NCBI RefSeq assembly: GCF_015477765.1
Contig: NZ_JADLQQ010000017.1
Span: forward strand, 62,001-126,000
Direction: 5' to 3'
Length of the DNA stretch: 64,000 nucleotides
From: Nocardia transvalensis
GTDB taxonomy: Bacteria; Actinomycetota; Actinomycetes; Mycobacteriales; Mycobacteriaceae
Below are positions 45,243 to 55,102 of the stretch, in pieces. A program made the translations under genes and the position numbers. Numbering within the stretch: the first letter of the stretch is position 1; the number at the start of each line of letters is the position of its first letter. A model generated the notes under the pieces. The model was not told the origin of the DNA. It worked only from the letters and a program-made list of their open reading frames with translations, and did not search any database.

Positions 45243-46229
45243 ATGACGCCTGCGCGGGACCTGTCGCGGCAATTGCCCGAGACGCCCGCGGCCCTGGAAC
45301 TGCGCCGCGCGCTGCGGGATTGGCTGAGCCGTCACGCGCCCACCGGTGTGGTCGCGGTCGCGGTCTCCGGTGGCGCGGATTCGCTGGCGCTGACGGCAGC
45401 CGCGGTCGCGGAGGCCGAGGTCGTCGACGCCCTGATCGTCGATCACGGTCTGCAGGCGGGTTCGGCGGCCGTGGCGGCCGAAGCCGCCGACGCCGCTCGC
45501 GGGCTGGGCTGCCGCTCGGCGCGGGTGCTGACCGTCGAGGTGACCGGCGAGGGTGGACTCGAGGCGGCGGCCCGGCGGGCCCGCTACGCCGCCCTGGCGG
45601 ACGCCCGCGACGGACTGCCGGTGCTGCTCGGGCACACCCTCGACGATCAGGCCGAAACGGTCCTGCTGGGCCTGGCCCGCGGCTCCGGCGCGCGCTCGAT
45701 TCGGGGCATGGCCGAATTCGCCGACCCGTGGGGACGCCCCCTGCTGGGGGTGCGGCGCGAGGTGACCCGGCAGCTGTGCGCCGATCTCGGCCTGCGGCCG
45801 CACGAGGATCCGCACAACAGCGCGCCGGAATTCACCCGCGTGCGATTGCGCACCGAGGTGCTGCCGCTGCTGGAGCAGGTACTCGGCGGCGGGGTGGCGC
45901 CCGCGCTGGCGCGCACGGCCGAGCAGCTGCGCGCCGACAACGCCGTCCTGGATGAGCTTGCCCAAAAGTTGCTGTCCGACTCGAGTGATGGCACCGCGCT
46001 GTCGGTCGAGACGCTCGCCACTGCGCCGGAGGCCCTGCGCCTGCGGGCGCTGCGCGCCTGGCTGCTGGCGGGCGGCGCAAAAGGATTGACGGACAAGCAT
46101 TTACGAGCGGTGGATGCGCTGGTCACGAATTGGCACGGGCAGGGCGGCGTCGCGGTCGGCGGCGGAAAGCCCGGGATCAGGTTGGTTGCCGCGCGCGAAC
46201 ATGGCAGGCTGACGCTGGCGTTGGCCTGA
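45243..46229 (+). CDS. tilS: tRNA(Ile)-lysidine synthetase TilS
   Basis: Modifies C34 of the minor tRNA-Ile(CAU) to lysidine using ATP and lysine. 328 residues; the PP-loop motif is AVSGGADSLAL. VDHGLQAGSA and LLGHTLDDQAETVLLGLARG are the further family blocks, followed by RVRLRTEVLPLLE. ATG 45243 lies 2 bases after the preceding stop, suggesting coupling. Called mesJ (Rv3625c) in M. tuberculosis. Confidence 0.95.
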   Translation: MTPARDLSRQLPETPAALELRRALRDWLSRHAPTGVVAVAVSGGADSLALTAAAVAEAEVVDALIVDHGLQAGSAAVAAEAADAARGLGCRSARVLTVEVTGEGGLEAAARRARYAALADARDGLPVLLGHTLDDQAETVLLGLARGSGARSIRGMAEFADPWGRPLLGVRREVTRQLCADLGLRPHEDPHNSAPEFTRVRLRTEVLPLLEQVLGGGVAPALARTAEQLRADNAVLDELAQKLLSDSSDGTALSVETLATAPEALRLRALRAWLLAGGAKGLTDKHLRAVDALVTNWHGQGGVAVGGGKPGIRLVAAREHGRLTLALA

Positions 46230-46299
46230 TAATGATCCGGTGATCGGACTCGGGGCGCCGTGATCGGAGAAGAACCTCACCGAAGGGAAACCAGCGCAC

Positions 46300-46857
46300 G
46301 TGTACGGGGACGACATCGCGTCGGTGCTGATCACCGAGGAACAGATCAAGGCGAAGGTCGACGAGCTGGCCGAACTGATCGTCAAGCGCTACCCCGCCGA
46401 TGCGCCGGAAGGCGATCTGCTGCTGGTGGGCGTGCTCAAGGGCGCGATCTTCTTCATGACCGATCTGGCTCAGGCGCTGCCGATCCCGACGCAGATGGAA
46501 TTCATGGCCGTCTCGTCCTACGGCTCGTCCACCTCCTCATCGGGTGTCGTGCGCATTCTCAAGGATCTGGACAAGGACATCGCCGGGCGCAACGTGCTGA
46601 TCGTCGAGGACATCATCGACTCCGGCCTCACGCTCTCGTGGCTCAAGCGCAACCTGTCCAGCCGTAATCCCGCCTCGCTCGAGGTGGTGACGCTGCTGCG
46701 CAAGCCCGATGCGCTACGCACCCACGTCGAGGTCGCGCACGTCGGTTTCGACATTCCCAACGAGTTCGTCGTCGGCTACGGCCTCGACTACGGCGAGCGG
46801 TATCGCGACCTGCCCTACATCGGAACGCTGAACCCCAAGGTGTACAGCGGGGAGTAG
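46300..46857 (+). CDS. hpt: hypoxanthine phosphoribosyltransferase
   Basis: Purine salvage enzyme converting hypoxanthine or guanine with PRPP to IMP or GMP, 185 residues. The PRPP-binding loop is [31 protein letters not shown] and [13 protein letters not shown] are the other family motifs. GTG 46300 with GAAGGGAAA upstream. The stop lies in a GCGGGG/CCCCGC hairpin (46847-46867), a possible terminator. The conserved order then breaks: ftsH is 16 kb away. Confidence 0.95.
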   Translation: MYGDDIASVLITEEQIKAKVDELAELIVKRYPADAPEGDLLLVGVLKGAIFFMTDLAQALPIPTQMEFMAVSSYGSSTSSSGVVRILKDLDKDIAGRNVLIVEDIIDSGLTLSWLKRNLSSRNPASLEVVTLLRKPDALRTHVEVAHVGFDIPNEFVVGYGLDYGERYRDLPYIGTLNPKVYSGE

Positions 46858-47255
46858 TTCCCCCCGCGTGAAAAGCGCTGTGGGGGATGCCAACTCGACC
46901 GGCGTGTCCATATCCGACGCGCCGATGATGTGACGAATTTCACTGTTTGGGTACGCTTGCTGGCGTGTCCGTTTCGGGGGGTTGTTGCTGACGCGGTCGT
47001 GTCGTGTTCGAGGGGGCTTCGTTCACGCCGCAGGGGGCGGCGGTGGTCCGCGTTACTGCTGATCAGATGATCTTATGACCGCATCTGCCTGGTGGGCCCG
47101 AGGTTGGCCAGGGATTCGCGGAGCCGGGTGTGCGGCCGATTCGGTGAGGCCATATGCTGTCATTAACAAACCTGATGGCTGTTTCGGTGCCTCTATTCAA
47201 ACTCCGAGGTCTGATACGGCTGGATTTCCAAGACCGATTCTGATAGCAAGGGGCT
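46858..47255. other. intergenic region before the LysR gene
   Basis: About 400 bases without a credible gene. From 47140 to 47230 it is less GC-rich and likely contains the LysR gene promoter. No inverted repeat convincing enough to name as operator was found. Confidence 0.45.
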
Positions 47256-48140
47256 ATGGACCCGCATTTGCGCGACTTGCGGTACTTCGTCGCCGTCGCT
47301 GAGGAACTGCACTTCACCAACGCCGCTCAGCGGCTGCACATCGCTCAACCCACGCTGTCCCGGCAGATCCGCCAGCTCGAACGTCAGCTCGACGTGGTGC
47401 TGTTCGATCGGAATCAGCGCAGCGTCGCGCTCACGGTCGCGGGCAAGGAACTGCTCGAGGGCGCCCGCAAGATTCTGGAACTGTGGGAGGTCACCAATAT
47501 CGCCCTGCAGGAGGCGGGCGAGGTGCTGCGCGTCGGCATCCAGAGTTCGATCGGCCGCGGCCTGATCGCCGATCTGGAAAGCGCCAGCGGGCATCGGCTG
47601 GCATTGCATTCGGCGTCCTGGACCGACCCGTCCAGCGGACTGGCCGGACGGCAGGCCGATCTGGCACTGATGTGGCTACCCGTGCCCGATGTCGGGCGTT
47701 ACCGCTGGCAGGTGCTGCGCGCCGAACCGCGCTGGGTGCTGCTCCCGGAGAACCACCCGCTGGCCGAGCGCGACACCATCGACTTCGCCGACCTGATCGA
47801 CGAGCCGTTCATCGCGATGCCGTCGGAAGCGGGTGCGGCGCGCGACTTCTGGCTCGGCAACGACGGCCGCGGCGGTCGGCAGCCCAAGATCGGCGGCGAG
47901 GCCGCGACGGCCGAGGAGCGGCTCGAGGCGGTCAGCCTCGGCCTCGGCGTCTGCCTGCTCGCCGAGAGCAATGTGCCGATGTATCGCTGGCCCGGTCTGA
48001 CCGCACGCGCGGTGACCGGCCTGGCCCCGTGCGAGCTGGCCGTCGCCTGGCGTGCCGACGACGATCGTCCGACGATTCTCGATTTCGCCAACCGCGTGAT
48101 GGCCGGTGGCTTCGGCCTCCCGGAGAAGGTGCAGGTCTAA
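47256..48140 (+). CDS. LysR family transcriptional regulator
   Basis: 294 residues. The N-terminal winged HTH reads LRDLRYFVAVAEELHFTNAA followed by QRLHIAQPTLSRQIRQLE. The C-terminal effector domain is a LysR substrate-binding fold. The gene converges with the amidase gene; the two stops overlap (TAA 48138-48140, TAG on the other strand at 48137-48139). No divergent target is present, so its regulon is unknown. Confidence 0.92.
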   Translation: MDPHLRDLRYFVAVAEELHFTNAAQRLHIAQPTLSRQIRQLERQLDVVLFDRNQRSVALTVAGKELLEGARKILELWEVTNIALQEAGEVLRVGIQSSIGRGLIADLESASGHRLALHSASWTDPSSGLAGRQADLALMWLPVPDVGRYRWQVLRAEPRWVLLPENHPLAERDTIDFADLIDEPFIAMPSEAGAARDFWLGNDGRGGRQPKIGGEAATAEERLEAVSLGLGVCLLAESNVPMYRWPGLTARAVTGLAPCELAVAWRADDDRPTILDFANRVMAGGFGLPEKVQV

Positions 48141-49573
48141 GGCGACGTCCGCCGCCACGGCTGGGCGCTCTCGAGCTGGGCGGCCAGCCGCAGCAGGGTG
48201 GACTCGCTTCCGGGTGGGCCCGCCAGCTGCGCGGCCAGCGGGGTGCCGGTGCGCGGGTGCAGACCCATCGGCACACTCACCGCGGGCCAGCCGACCAGAT
48301 TCCACAATGGCGTGAACGGTGCATATCGCACGTTGACCAGCGCATTCGATAGCCAGCTGCGGGTGTGCCAGGCCTTTGCGAGCGGCGGGGGACCGGCCAG
48401 GGTCGGGGTGATCACGACGTCGTGTTGTTCGAAGAAGTCCAGCAGTCGGGCCTCGATGCGGTCGACCTGCCCGGGGCGGACCAGTCCGGAGCGCAACACC
48501 GCACGGCCGAGGGCCACATGTGTGCGGGTGCGCTTTTGTAGTCGCTCGGGATGCGGGACCACTGTCGCCTCGCGGGCGGCATTGGCCACCCAGCGCAGCG
48601 CCACCGCGGTGGTACCGCCCGTATAGGGCAGCGCGGCGGGTGCCACGGTATGCCCGGCCTGCTCGGCGAGCCGCGCGGCGGCACGGGCCGCGCCCGCCCA
48701 CTGGCGGTCCACCCGCAGCAGCGGTGAGGGGGAGGCGATGGCCAGACCGATGCGCAGCTGGGTCGGCGGTTCCAGTTCGGCCAGCGCCGGGCGGTCGGCC
48801 ATGACCGACAGCATCAGTGCCGCATCGCCGACCGTCGTCGCCAGCACGCCGTTCTCGGTCATTCCGCCCCAGGAGTCCACGCCGACCTCCGCGGGCACGA
48901 CCCCGCGGCCGGGTTTGATGCCGAAGACCCCGCAGCAGGCGGCCGGGATCCGGACCGAGCCCAGACCGTCGTTGCCGTGCGCCACCGGCACCAGCCCGGC
49001 GCCGACGGCGGCCCCCGAACCGCCGGAGGATCCGCCCGCGCTGTAGCGAATATTCCAGGGGGAGCGGGTAATTCGCTCCGGAGTATCGGTGGCGCCCCAC
49101 AATCCGAACTCCGGCATCTCGGTGACGCCGACGATCACCGCACCGGCCGCGCGCAGGCGTCGCACCACCGGATGGTCGGATTCGGCGGGGCGGTCGTCGC
49201 CGGCGCGCGAGCCCGCGCGGGTCACCTCACCGGCCACATCGACATTGCTCTTCACCGCGATCGGCACGCCGGCCAGCGGGAGGGCCTCGAGATCGGGACG
49301 TTCGGCCACGGCCCGGCTCTCCGCGCGGGCGGCGTCGGCGCGGATCAGACTGAAAGCATTGACTTTCGGATTACCGGTGCGGATGCGTTCGAGCGCGGCC
49401 TCGACCACCTCGTCGGGCCGGGCCGTGCCGTCGCGCACCGCCGCCGCGATGGCGGTGGCGGTGGTCAGGGCCGGCGTGTCCACCGCATCCTCAGCGCCCA
49501 CCGCTACCTCCTGAGTGGCGCCGGCGGCGGCGGTCGAAGTCGCGTCCGCTAGCGCGGTGCCCTCGTTGTGCAT
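48137..49573 (-). CDS. amidase (amidase signature family)
   Basis: 478 residues hydrolysing an unknown amide. The Ser-cisSer-Lys triad is visible: Lys in [14 protein letters not shown] and the serines in [40 protein letters not shown] is the rest of the signature; the usual TDxGGSIR is altered to [11 protein letters not shown] 49573 is favoured over upstream starts, which add a non-homologous 72-residue extension. Confidence 0.92.
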   Translation of the reverse strand: MHNEGTALADATSTAAAGATQEVAVGAEDAVDTPALTTATAIAAAVRDGTARPDEVVEAALERIRTGNPKVNAFSLIRADAARAESRAVAERPDLEALPLAGVPIAVKSNVDVAGEVTRAGSRAGDDRPAESDHPVVRRLRAAGAVIVGVTEMPEFGLWGATDTPERITRSPWNIRYSAGGSSGGSGAAVGAGLVPVAHGNDGLGSVRIPAACCGVFGIKPGRGVVPAEVGVDSWGGMTENGVLATTVGDAALMLSVMADRPALAELEPPTQLRIGLAIASPSPLLRVDRQWAGAARAAARLAEQAGHTVAPAALPYTGGTTAVALRWVANAAREATVVPHPERLQKRTRTHVALGRAVLRSGLVRPGQVDRIEARLLDFFEQHDVVITPTLAGPPPLAKAWHTRSWLSNALVNVRYAPFTPLWNLVGWPAVSVPMGLHPRTGTPLAAQLAGPPGSESTLLRLAAQLESAQPWRRTSP

Positions 49574-49724
49574 ACTCGTGCCCCCGTCGCGTCGTGTTCG
49601 AAATGGGTGTTTCGGTATCGACGCGCAAATTATCATTTCCGACAGTGCTCGGGAATGATGGACTCGGGGTGTGGCGGATTCTATACGGTGACCCGAGCCC
49701 CGGCCCGGGTTCGTTAGGTGCGAC

Positions 49725-52139
49725 ATGAGCGATGGTTCCGACACCGGCAGCGGTTTCGGGCGCCCCGCGGCCGGAATCGAATTCGGCACCGTGGCCGCAT
49801 TCGCCGCCGCGTGGGAGTCCGCTGCCCGACCCCCTGAGATCGCCGACTATCTCCCCGACGCCGACACGCTGCGGCTGCACGCGCTGATCGAGCTGATCCG
49901 CATCGACCTGCGGCACCGGTGGCTGCGCGCCGTGGGCAGTGCGGGCGCGGGGCCCAAAAGGTTGCACGAATACTGTTCGGAATTCCCGGAGTTGACGGCC
50001 GAAAGAATTCCGGCCGGTCTGGTTTACGAGGAGTTCGTCATCCGCCGCCACAGCGGCGAACGTGTCGACCCGCGCGAGTGCCTGCGGGAATACCCGGCAC
50101 AGGCGGCGCAGCTGCGCGAAATGCTCAATGCCGACGACGAGGACCAGAGCACCCGGCGCGCGAATCCGGAGGCCACGGCCACGTTTGCGCCGACCGCCAC
50201 GGCCACGTGGGCGGGCGAGGCGACCCGCACCACGGCCGGGCTCGCGGACGACGCCGAGTCCGACGGCTTGGACCGCATCCGAATCGGGCAGCGCATCGAT
50301 GACTTCGATCTGCTGACCGGATTGGGCAGCGGCGCCTTCGCGCGGGTGTTCCTGGCGCGCCAGCGCTCCCTGCAGCGGCTGGTGGCGGTGAAGATCTCGG
50401 CCGACCGCGGCACGGAACCGCAGACCCTGGCCCAGCTCGACCACGACTACATCGTGCGGGTCTTCGATCAGCGGCTGCTCGACGATCCGATCCTCGATGC
50501 GGGCATCGACCTGGGCGCCCGGCGGCTTCGCCTGCTGTACATGCAATTTCTGCCCGGCGGCACGCTGCTGAGCGTGCTGCGCTGGGTGCGGGCCACACCG
50601 GTGGCGCAGCGCAGCGGCCAGCTGCTGCTGGACGCGGTCGATGCGGCCATGGAGGAGAAGGGGGAGATCCGGCCGACCGATTCCAGTGTGCGGGCCGAGA
50701 TCGCGGCGCTGTCCTGGCCGGAAACCGTGGCATGGCTGGGGCGGCGGCTGGCCGAGGCGCTGGCCTACGCGGATGCGCAGGGGGTGCTGCATCGCGACGT
50801 CAAACCGGCCAATGTGCTGCTCACTGCCGAGGCGGTGCCGAAACTGGCCGATTTCAATATCAGCTTCAGCCGCAACGTCGCCGGGACCAGTCCGGTGTCC
50901 TATTTCGGCGGCTCGCTGTCGTACATGTCGCCCGAGCAGCTCGAGGCCTGTCATCCGGGCTACCACCGCTCGCCCGACGATCTCGACACCCGGTCCGACA
51001 TCTATTCGCTCGGCGTCGTGCTCTGGGAACTGCTCACCGGCGCAAAGCCGTTCGACGACAACACCGCCAGCGAGCACCGCGATGCCACGACGCTGAAGGA
51101 GATGTTGGAGCGGCGGTGGCGGGGAGTGGACCCCGCCGCACTGGAACGGGTGCCGTCCGATACCCCGGCGGCGCTGTGCCGGGTGCTGCTGACCTGTCTG
51201 GCGCCCGAACGCGACAAGCGCTGGGCCGACGGCTGCGAACTGGCTCAACAGCTGGAGCTGTGCCTGGACGAGCGGGCCCGGGATCTGGTGGATCCGTCCC
51301 CGACGAGCTGGCGGTTGCGGCTGCGGGCCTGGTTGGTGCCGGTCGTGCTGCTGGCCATCGGAGTCCCGAATGTGGTTGCGTCACTGTTCAATATCCAGCA
51401 CAACCGATCGCTGATCATCGAGCGGCTGAGCATCCCGGCGCAGCAGACCTTCATGGTCGTGACCGGTGTGGTGAACGCGGTGTTCTTCCCGGTCGGGATC
51501 GCGGTGATGGTGTACCTGTCGCGATCGCTACTCGTCGTGCCCCGCGGCTTGCGCAAAGGCCGCGACTACCCGCCGCAGGTGCTGGCGCGGGCGAGATCGG
51601 ATGCGCTGCTGCTGGGGGATCGGGCTGTCCTGGTGGCCTTTTCGCTGTGGGGGTTGGCGGCGGTCGTCTTTCCGATCACGATGCAACTGGCGACCGGTGA
51701 GGTCACCGTCCGCGTGGTGCTGCACTTTTTGACCTCGCTGCTGGTGTGCGGGGCGATGGCGGTGGCCTATCCGTTCTTCCTCGTGACCTTCTACATGGTC
51801 CGCTGCGTGTTCCCGACGTTTCTGCGGCACGGGGAGATCACCGCCGGTGACGCGGCCCACTTGCGCCGTTTGGACCGCCGCTGCACCAGATATCTGGCGG
51901 TGGCCGCGTCGGTGCCGCTGTTGGCCGTCGCGGGTGTGACATTCCTGCCGCCGGACGATATTCCGCGGGTGATCGTGCAGGTCCGGGTGCTGTGCGTGGG
52001 CGGCATCATCGCCTTCGTCGTCGCCTATGTGCTGTTCCGGGCGCTCGAGGCCGATCTGCGCGCCCTGGAGCGGGTGATCGATCCCGTGGGCGCCCAGCGT
52101 CATTCGGATGCCGCGCCGAGGAAAAGGGTCCGGACGTGA
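49725..52139 (+). CDS. membrane serine/threonine protein kinase
   Basis: 804 residues in three parts. An N-terminal helical domain (about 20-135) resembles the one found in many planctomycete-type kinases. The kinase domain (about 190-525) has LGSGAFARVFLA (200-211), VAVK Lys223, HRDVKPAN with Asp358, DFN (376-378; Gly of DFG replaced by Asn) and MSPEQ. The C-terminal region (about 535-780) has six or so hydrophobic helices. The catalytic residues are present, so activity is expected. It overlaps the following pseudokinase gene. Confidence 0.9.
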   Translation: MSDGSDTGSGFGRPAAGIEFGTVAAFAAAWESAARPPEIADYLPDADTLRLHALIELIRIDLRHRWLRAVGSAGAGPKRLHEYCSEFPELTAERIPAGLVYEEFVIRRHSGERVDPRECLREYPAQAAQLREMLNADDEDQSTRRANPEATATFAPTATATWAGEATRTTAGLADDAESDGLDRIRIGQRIDDFDLLTGLGSGAFARVFLARQRSLQRLVAVKISADRGTEPQTLAQLDHDYIVRVFDQRLLDDPILDAGIDLGARRLRLLYMQFLPGGTLLSVLRWVRATPVAQRSGQLLLDAVDAAMEEKGEIRPTDSSVRAEIAALSWPETVAWLGRRLAEALAYADAQGVLHRDVKPANVLLTAEAVPKLADFNISFSRNVAGTSPVSYFGGSLSYMSPEQLEACHPGYHRSPDDLDTRSDIYSLGVVLWELLTGAKPFDDNTASEHRDATTLKEMLERRWRGVDPAALERVPSDTPAALCRVLLTCLAPERDKRWADGCELAQQLELCLDERARDLVDPSPTSWRLRLRAWLVPVVLLAIGVPNVVASLFNIQHNRSLIIERLSIPAQQTFMVVTGVVNAVFFPVGIAVMVYLSRSLLVVPRGLRKGRDYPPQVLARARSDALLLGDRAVLVAFSLWGLAAVVFPITMQLATGEVTVRVVLHFLTSLLVCGAMAVAYPFFLVTFYMVRCVFPTFLRHGEITAGDAAHLRRLDRRCTRYLAVAASVPLLAVAGVTFLPPDDIPRVIVQVRVLCVGGIIAFVVAYVLFRALEADLRALERVIDPVGAQRHSDAAPRKRVRT

Positions 52140-54304
52140 ATGCGCCGCCGGTGGCGGCGGTCGCCCGATTCGCCGCCGACTGGGAATCCAGCCTGCGCGA
52201 GGCCCGGCTCGAGCCGCCCCCGCTGGCCCGCTACGTCCCCGACGGCAGCGCGGTGCGCCTGGCGGTGCTGGCCGATCTGGTCCGCGTCGATCAGCGCCGC
52301 CGCTGGCGCCGTCGCGGGCTCGGCAGGCGAATGTCGGAGTACGGCAGGGAATTTCCCGAACTCCTCGGTACCGCGGTGTTCGGGGAGCTGGTGTGCGAGG
52401 AATACCTGCTGCGGCGCCGCTTCGACGGAACCGGGCTCGCCGAGTTCTGCGCGGAGTACCCGGACCAGGCACCGCAGCTGCGGCGCCGCTTCGGCGACGC
52501 GGTGCACCCGGGTGCCGGTGCCGCCGTGCGGCCGACGCTGCCGCCGCAGATCGAGATCGGCGCCGGACTCGACGACTTCGATCTGCTCACCGCACTCGGC
52601 GGCACGGCGCACGCGAAAGTCTTTCTGGCACGGCAACGGTCGATGCAGCGACTGGTGGCGGTACGAGTGGAGGCGGGCGCCGACCACGATCTGCACACGG
52701 TCGCCCAGCTCGATCACCAGTACATCGTGCGGGTCTTCGACCAGCGCGTGTTGCAGGCCGCCGGTGCGCCGCTGCGGCTGCAGTACATGCAGTATCTGCC
52801 CGGCGGCACCGGCGCCGACCTGCTGCGGCTGCTGCGTTCGACCGGCACGGACGGCGGTAGGCTGCTCCTGCGATCGGTGGACACCGCCATGGAGGCCAAG
52901 GGCGAGATCCGGCCCGCCGACTCCAGCGTGCGGGCCGAGATCGCCGCGCTGTCCTGGCCCGAGACGGTCGCCTGGATAGGGCGGCGGCTGGCGTCGGCAT
53001 TGGATTACGCGGACCACCAAGGGATTTCGCACGGTGCGGTCAAACCGTCCAATGTGCTGTTCACCGCCGAGGGCGTTCCGAAATTGGCCGACTTCGGGTG
53101 CGAGCCGGTGACGAGCCGGGCCGTCGTCGATCCCGATGCGCTGCCCTACCGCGCCCCGGAGCAGCTGGCCGGGTTGATCGATCCGACCGCGCCCCTGCCG
53201 GACGCTCGGGCGGACATCTTCGCCCTGGGCGTGCTGCTGTGGGAAATGCTTACCGCCACAAGGCCGTTCGATGACCCCGCCCCCGACGATCCCGAACCGG
53301 TCGTGACACTGCTGCGCGAGCACGGCGCCGGTGTCGATGCGCGGGCGCTGGGGACGCTGCCGCCGGATACGCCCGCCACCTTGCGGCGCGTGCTGCTGGG
53401 ATGCCTGCACCCGGAGCCGGAGCGACGCTGGCGTTCCGGCTTCGAACTGGCCGCGCAGCTGGACCTGTGCCTGGATCCGCGGGCCCGGGATCTGGTGGAT
53501 CCACCGCCGACCAGCCTGCGCTACCGCGCCCGCGGCTGGCTGCTGCCGATCGCCGCGCTGTGCGTCGGCGTGCCGAATCTGGCGGCCAGCGTCTACAACA
53601 TCCGGCTCAACCAGATCCTCATCGTCGACCACCTGTCCACGGCCGACCAGGGGCGCTTCCAGACGATCGCGCTGGTCAACAATGCGATCACCTTTCCGCT
53701 CGCGGGCGTGCTGATGCTGCTGCTGTGCCGCCGCCCGCTCACCGCGGCGCTGCGGCTGGCCCGCGGTCGCCGCTATCCGCTCGCGGAACTACCGCGGGCG
53801 CGGGCCCAGACGCTCTCGATCGGGGATCGGCTGGTGTGGGTGCCGTTCGCGATGTGGCTGGTGGCCGGGATGGCGTGGCCGATGGCGCTGATGCGCAGCG
53901 GGGTCGCGCTGCCGTCACGCAATTTCGTGCAGTTCTACACCGCCCAGGTGGTGTGCGCGGCCATTGCGCTGGCCTACCCGTTCTTCCTGGTCACGGTGTA
54001 TGTCGTGCGGTCGGTGTACCCACAGCTGCTGGTGGCCGGTCCGGTCGGACCCGAGGACGGACGGCAGCTGCGGCGGTTGGCGCGGCGCAGCAATTTCTAT
54101 CTGGCCGCGGCGGCCTCGGTGCCGCTGCTGGCGGTGGCGAGTGCGACCTTCGTGCCCGCCGACCAACTGATGCTGGTACTCGGGCCGGTGCGGATGCTCA
54201 GCGTGGGTGGCATTCTGGCATTCGTGCTGAGCTACTGGCTGTTTCGGCTGTTGGAGGCGGATCTGCGGGCACTGACCCGCGCGATCCCGAGGGGTGGGCG
54301 ATGA
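52136..54304 (+). CDS. membrane pseudokinase, paralogue of the preceding kinase
   Basis: 722 residues with the same layout as its neighbour: N-terminal helical domain, kinase-like domain, polytopic C-terminus. Key catalytic residues are lost. The glycine loop is LGGTAHAKVFLA, VAVK is VAVR (Arg177), and HRDVKP is HGAVKP (Asp replaced by Ala301). DFG (319-321) is kept. It is therefore predicted not to phosphorylate and may bind nucleotide or regulate its partner. GTG 52136 overlaps the kinase stop (GTGA), and its end overlaps the cyclase gene (ATGA). Confidence 0.9.
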   Translation: MNAPPVAAVARFAADWESSLREARLEPPPLARYVPDGSAVRLAVLADLVRVDQRRRWRRRGLGRRMSEYGREFPELLGTAVFGELVCEEYLLRRRFDGTGLAEFCAEYPDQAPQLRRRFGDAVHPGAGAAVRPTLPPQIEIGAGLDDFDLLTALGGTAHAKVFLARQRSMQRLVAVRVEAGADHDLHTVAQLDHQYIVRVFDQRVLQAAGAPLRLQYMQYLPGGTGADLLRLLRSTGTDGGRLLLRSVDTAMEAKGEIRPADSSVRAEIAALSWPETVAWIGRRLASALDYADHQGISHGAVKPSNVLFTAEGVPKLADFGCEPVTSRAVVDPDALPYRAPEQLAGLIDPTAPLPDARADIFALGVLLWEMLTATRPFDDPAPDDPEPVVTLLREHGAGVDARALGTLPPDTPATLRRVLLGCLHPEPERRWRSGFELAAQLDLCLDPRARDLVDPPPTSLRYRARGWLLPIAALCVGVPNLAASVYNIRLNQILIVDHLSTADQGRFQTIALVNNAITFPLAGVLMLLLCRRPLTAALRLARGRRYPLAELPRARAQTLSIGDRLVWVPFAMWLVAGMAWPMALMRSGVALPSRNFVQFYTAQVVCAAIALAYPFFLVTVYVVRSVYPQLLVAGPVGPEDGRQLRRLARRSNFYLAAAASVPLLAVASATFVPADQLMLVLGPVRMLSVGGILAFVLSYWLFRLLEADLRALTRAIPRGGR

Positions 54305-55008
54305 GTGCGCCGTTCACCCGGATCGTGAATCTGTCGCATGTGCACGATCCGGCGACCACGCCGCTGTATCCGGGCGATCCGGCCTTCACCCTGGAGACGG
54401 TGGCCACCATCGAGCGGGACGGCTACTACCTGCGCTACATCCAGCAGGGCGAGCACACCGGGACCCACTGGGGTGCGCCGAGACACTTCGACCCCGGCGG
54501 ACCGGCCGCCGACGAACTCGATCCCGAGGATCTGTTCCTGCCGGCCGTGAAGATCGATGTCCGCGAGAAATGTTCGGTCGACCGGGATTACGCGATCACC
54601 GTCGCCGATCTGCACGCGTGGGAACAGTGGCACGGGCGCATCCCGGCCGACGCCGCCGTCATCGCCTGGACAGGCTGGGATGCCCTGTGGGGCACGCCGG
54701 ATTTCCGCGGCATCGGGGAATCGGAGGGCCACCAGCCCGGATTCGCGCCCGAGACGCTGCAATGGCTGCTGGAAACCGGACGCCTCGGTCGCCGCGGTGC
54801 GCTGGGTATCGATACGTTCGGACCCGATCTCGGTATCGACGACGGCTACCGCGTCTCCAGGCTACTGTACCGCGAGCACCGGATCGGCCTCGAATGCCTG
54901 GCCAATCTCGCGGCCCTGCCACCGGTCGGGGCGTGGGTGCTCGCCGGTGGGCCGATCTATCGGGGCGGATCGGGCGCCCCGGCAAGCATTTTCGCCCTAC
55001 TCCCATGA
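54301..55008 (+). CDS. cyclase family protein (kynurenine formamidase-like fold)
   Basis: 235 residues. RIVNLSHVHDPATTPLYPGD is the family start. The metal-binding motif reads HTGTHWGAPRHF, where relatives have HxGTHxDxPxH; the Asp is replaced by Gly, so metal binding may be altered. IDTFGPDLGIDDG lies toward the C-terminus. It is translationally coupled to the pseudokinase, which suggests a shared process. The substrate is unknown. Confidence 0.88.
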   Translation: MSAPFTRIVNLSHVHDPATTPLYPGDPAFTLETVATIERDGYYLRYIQQGEHTGTHWGAPRHFDPGGPAADELDPEDLFLPAVKIDVREKCSVDRDYAITVADLHAWEQWHGRIPADAAVIAWTGWDALWGTPDFRGIGESEGHQPGFAPETLQWLLETGRLGRRGALGIDTFGPDLGIDDGYRVSRLLYREHRIGLECLANLAALPPVGAWVLAGGPIYRGGSGAPASIFALLP

Positions 55009-55102
55009 CTGTCGCGGGCGTCTTCCCTGATCGCCGCGAGGCGCCCTTGATGCTGCCGCGAGCCGCGTGCTCGCGGCCGGGGTTCGCCGGTAGGGTCGGT
55101 TC

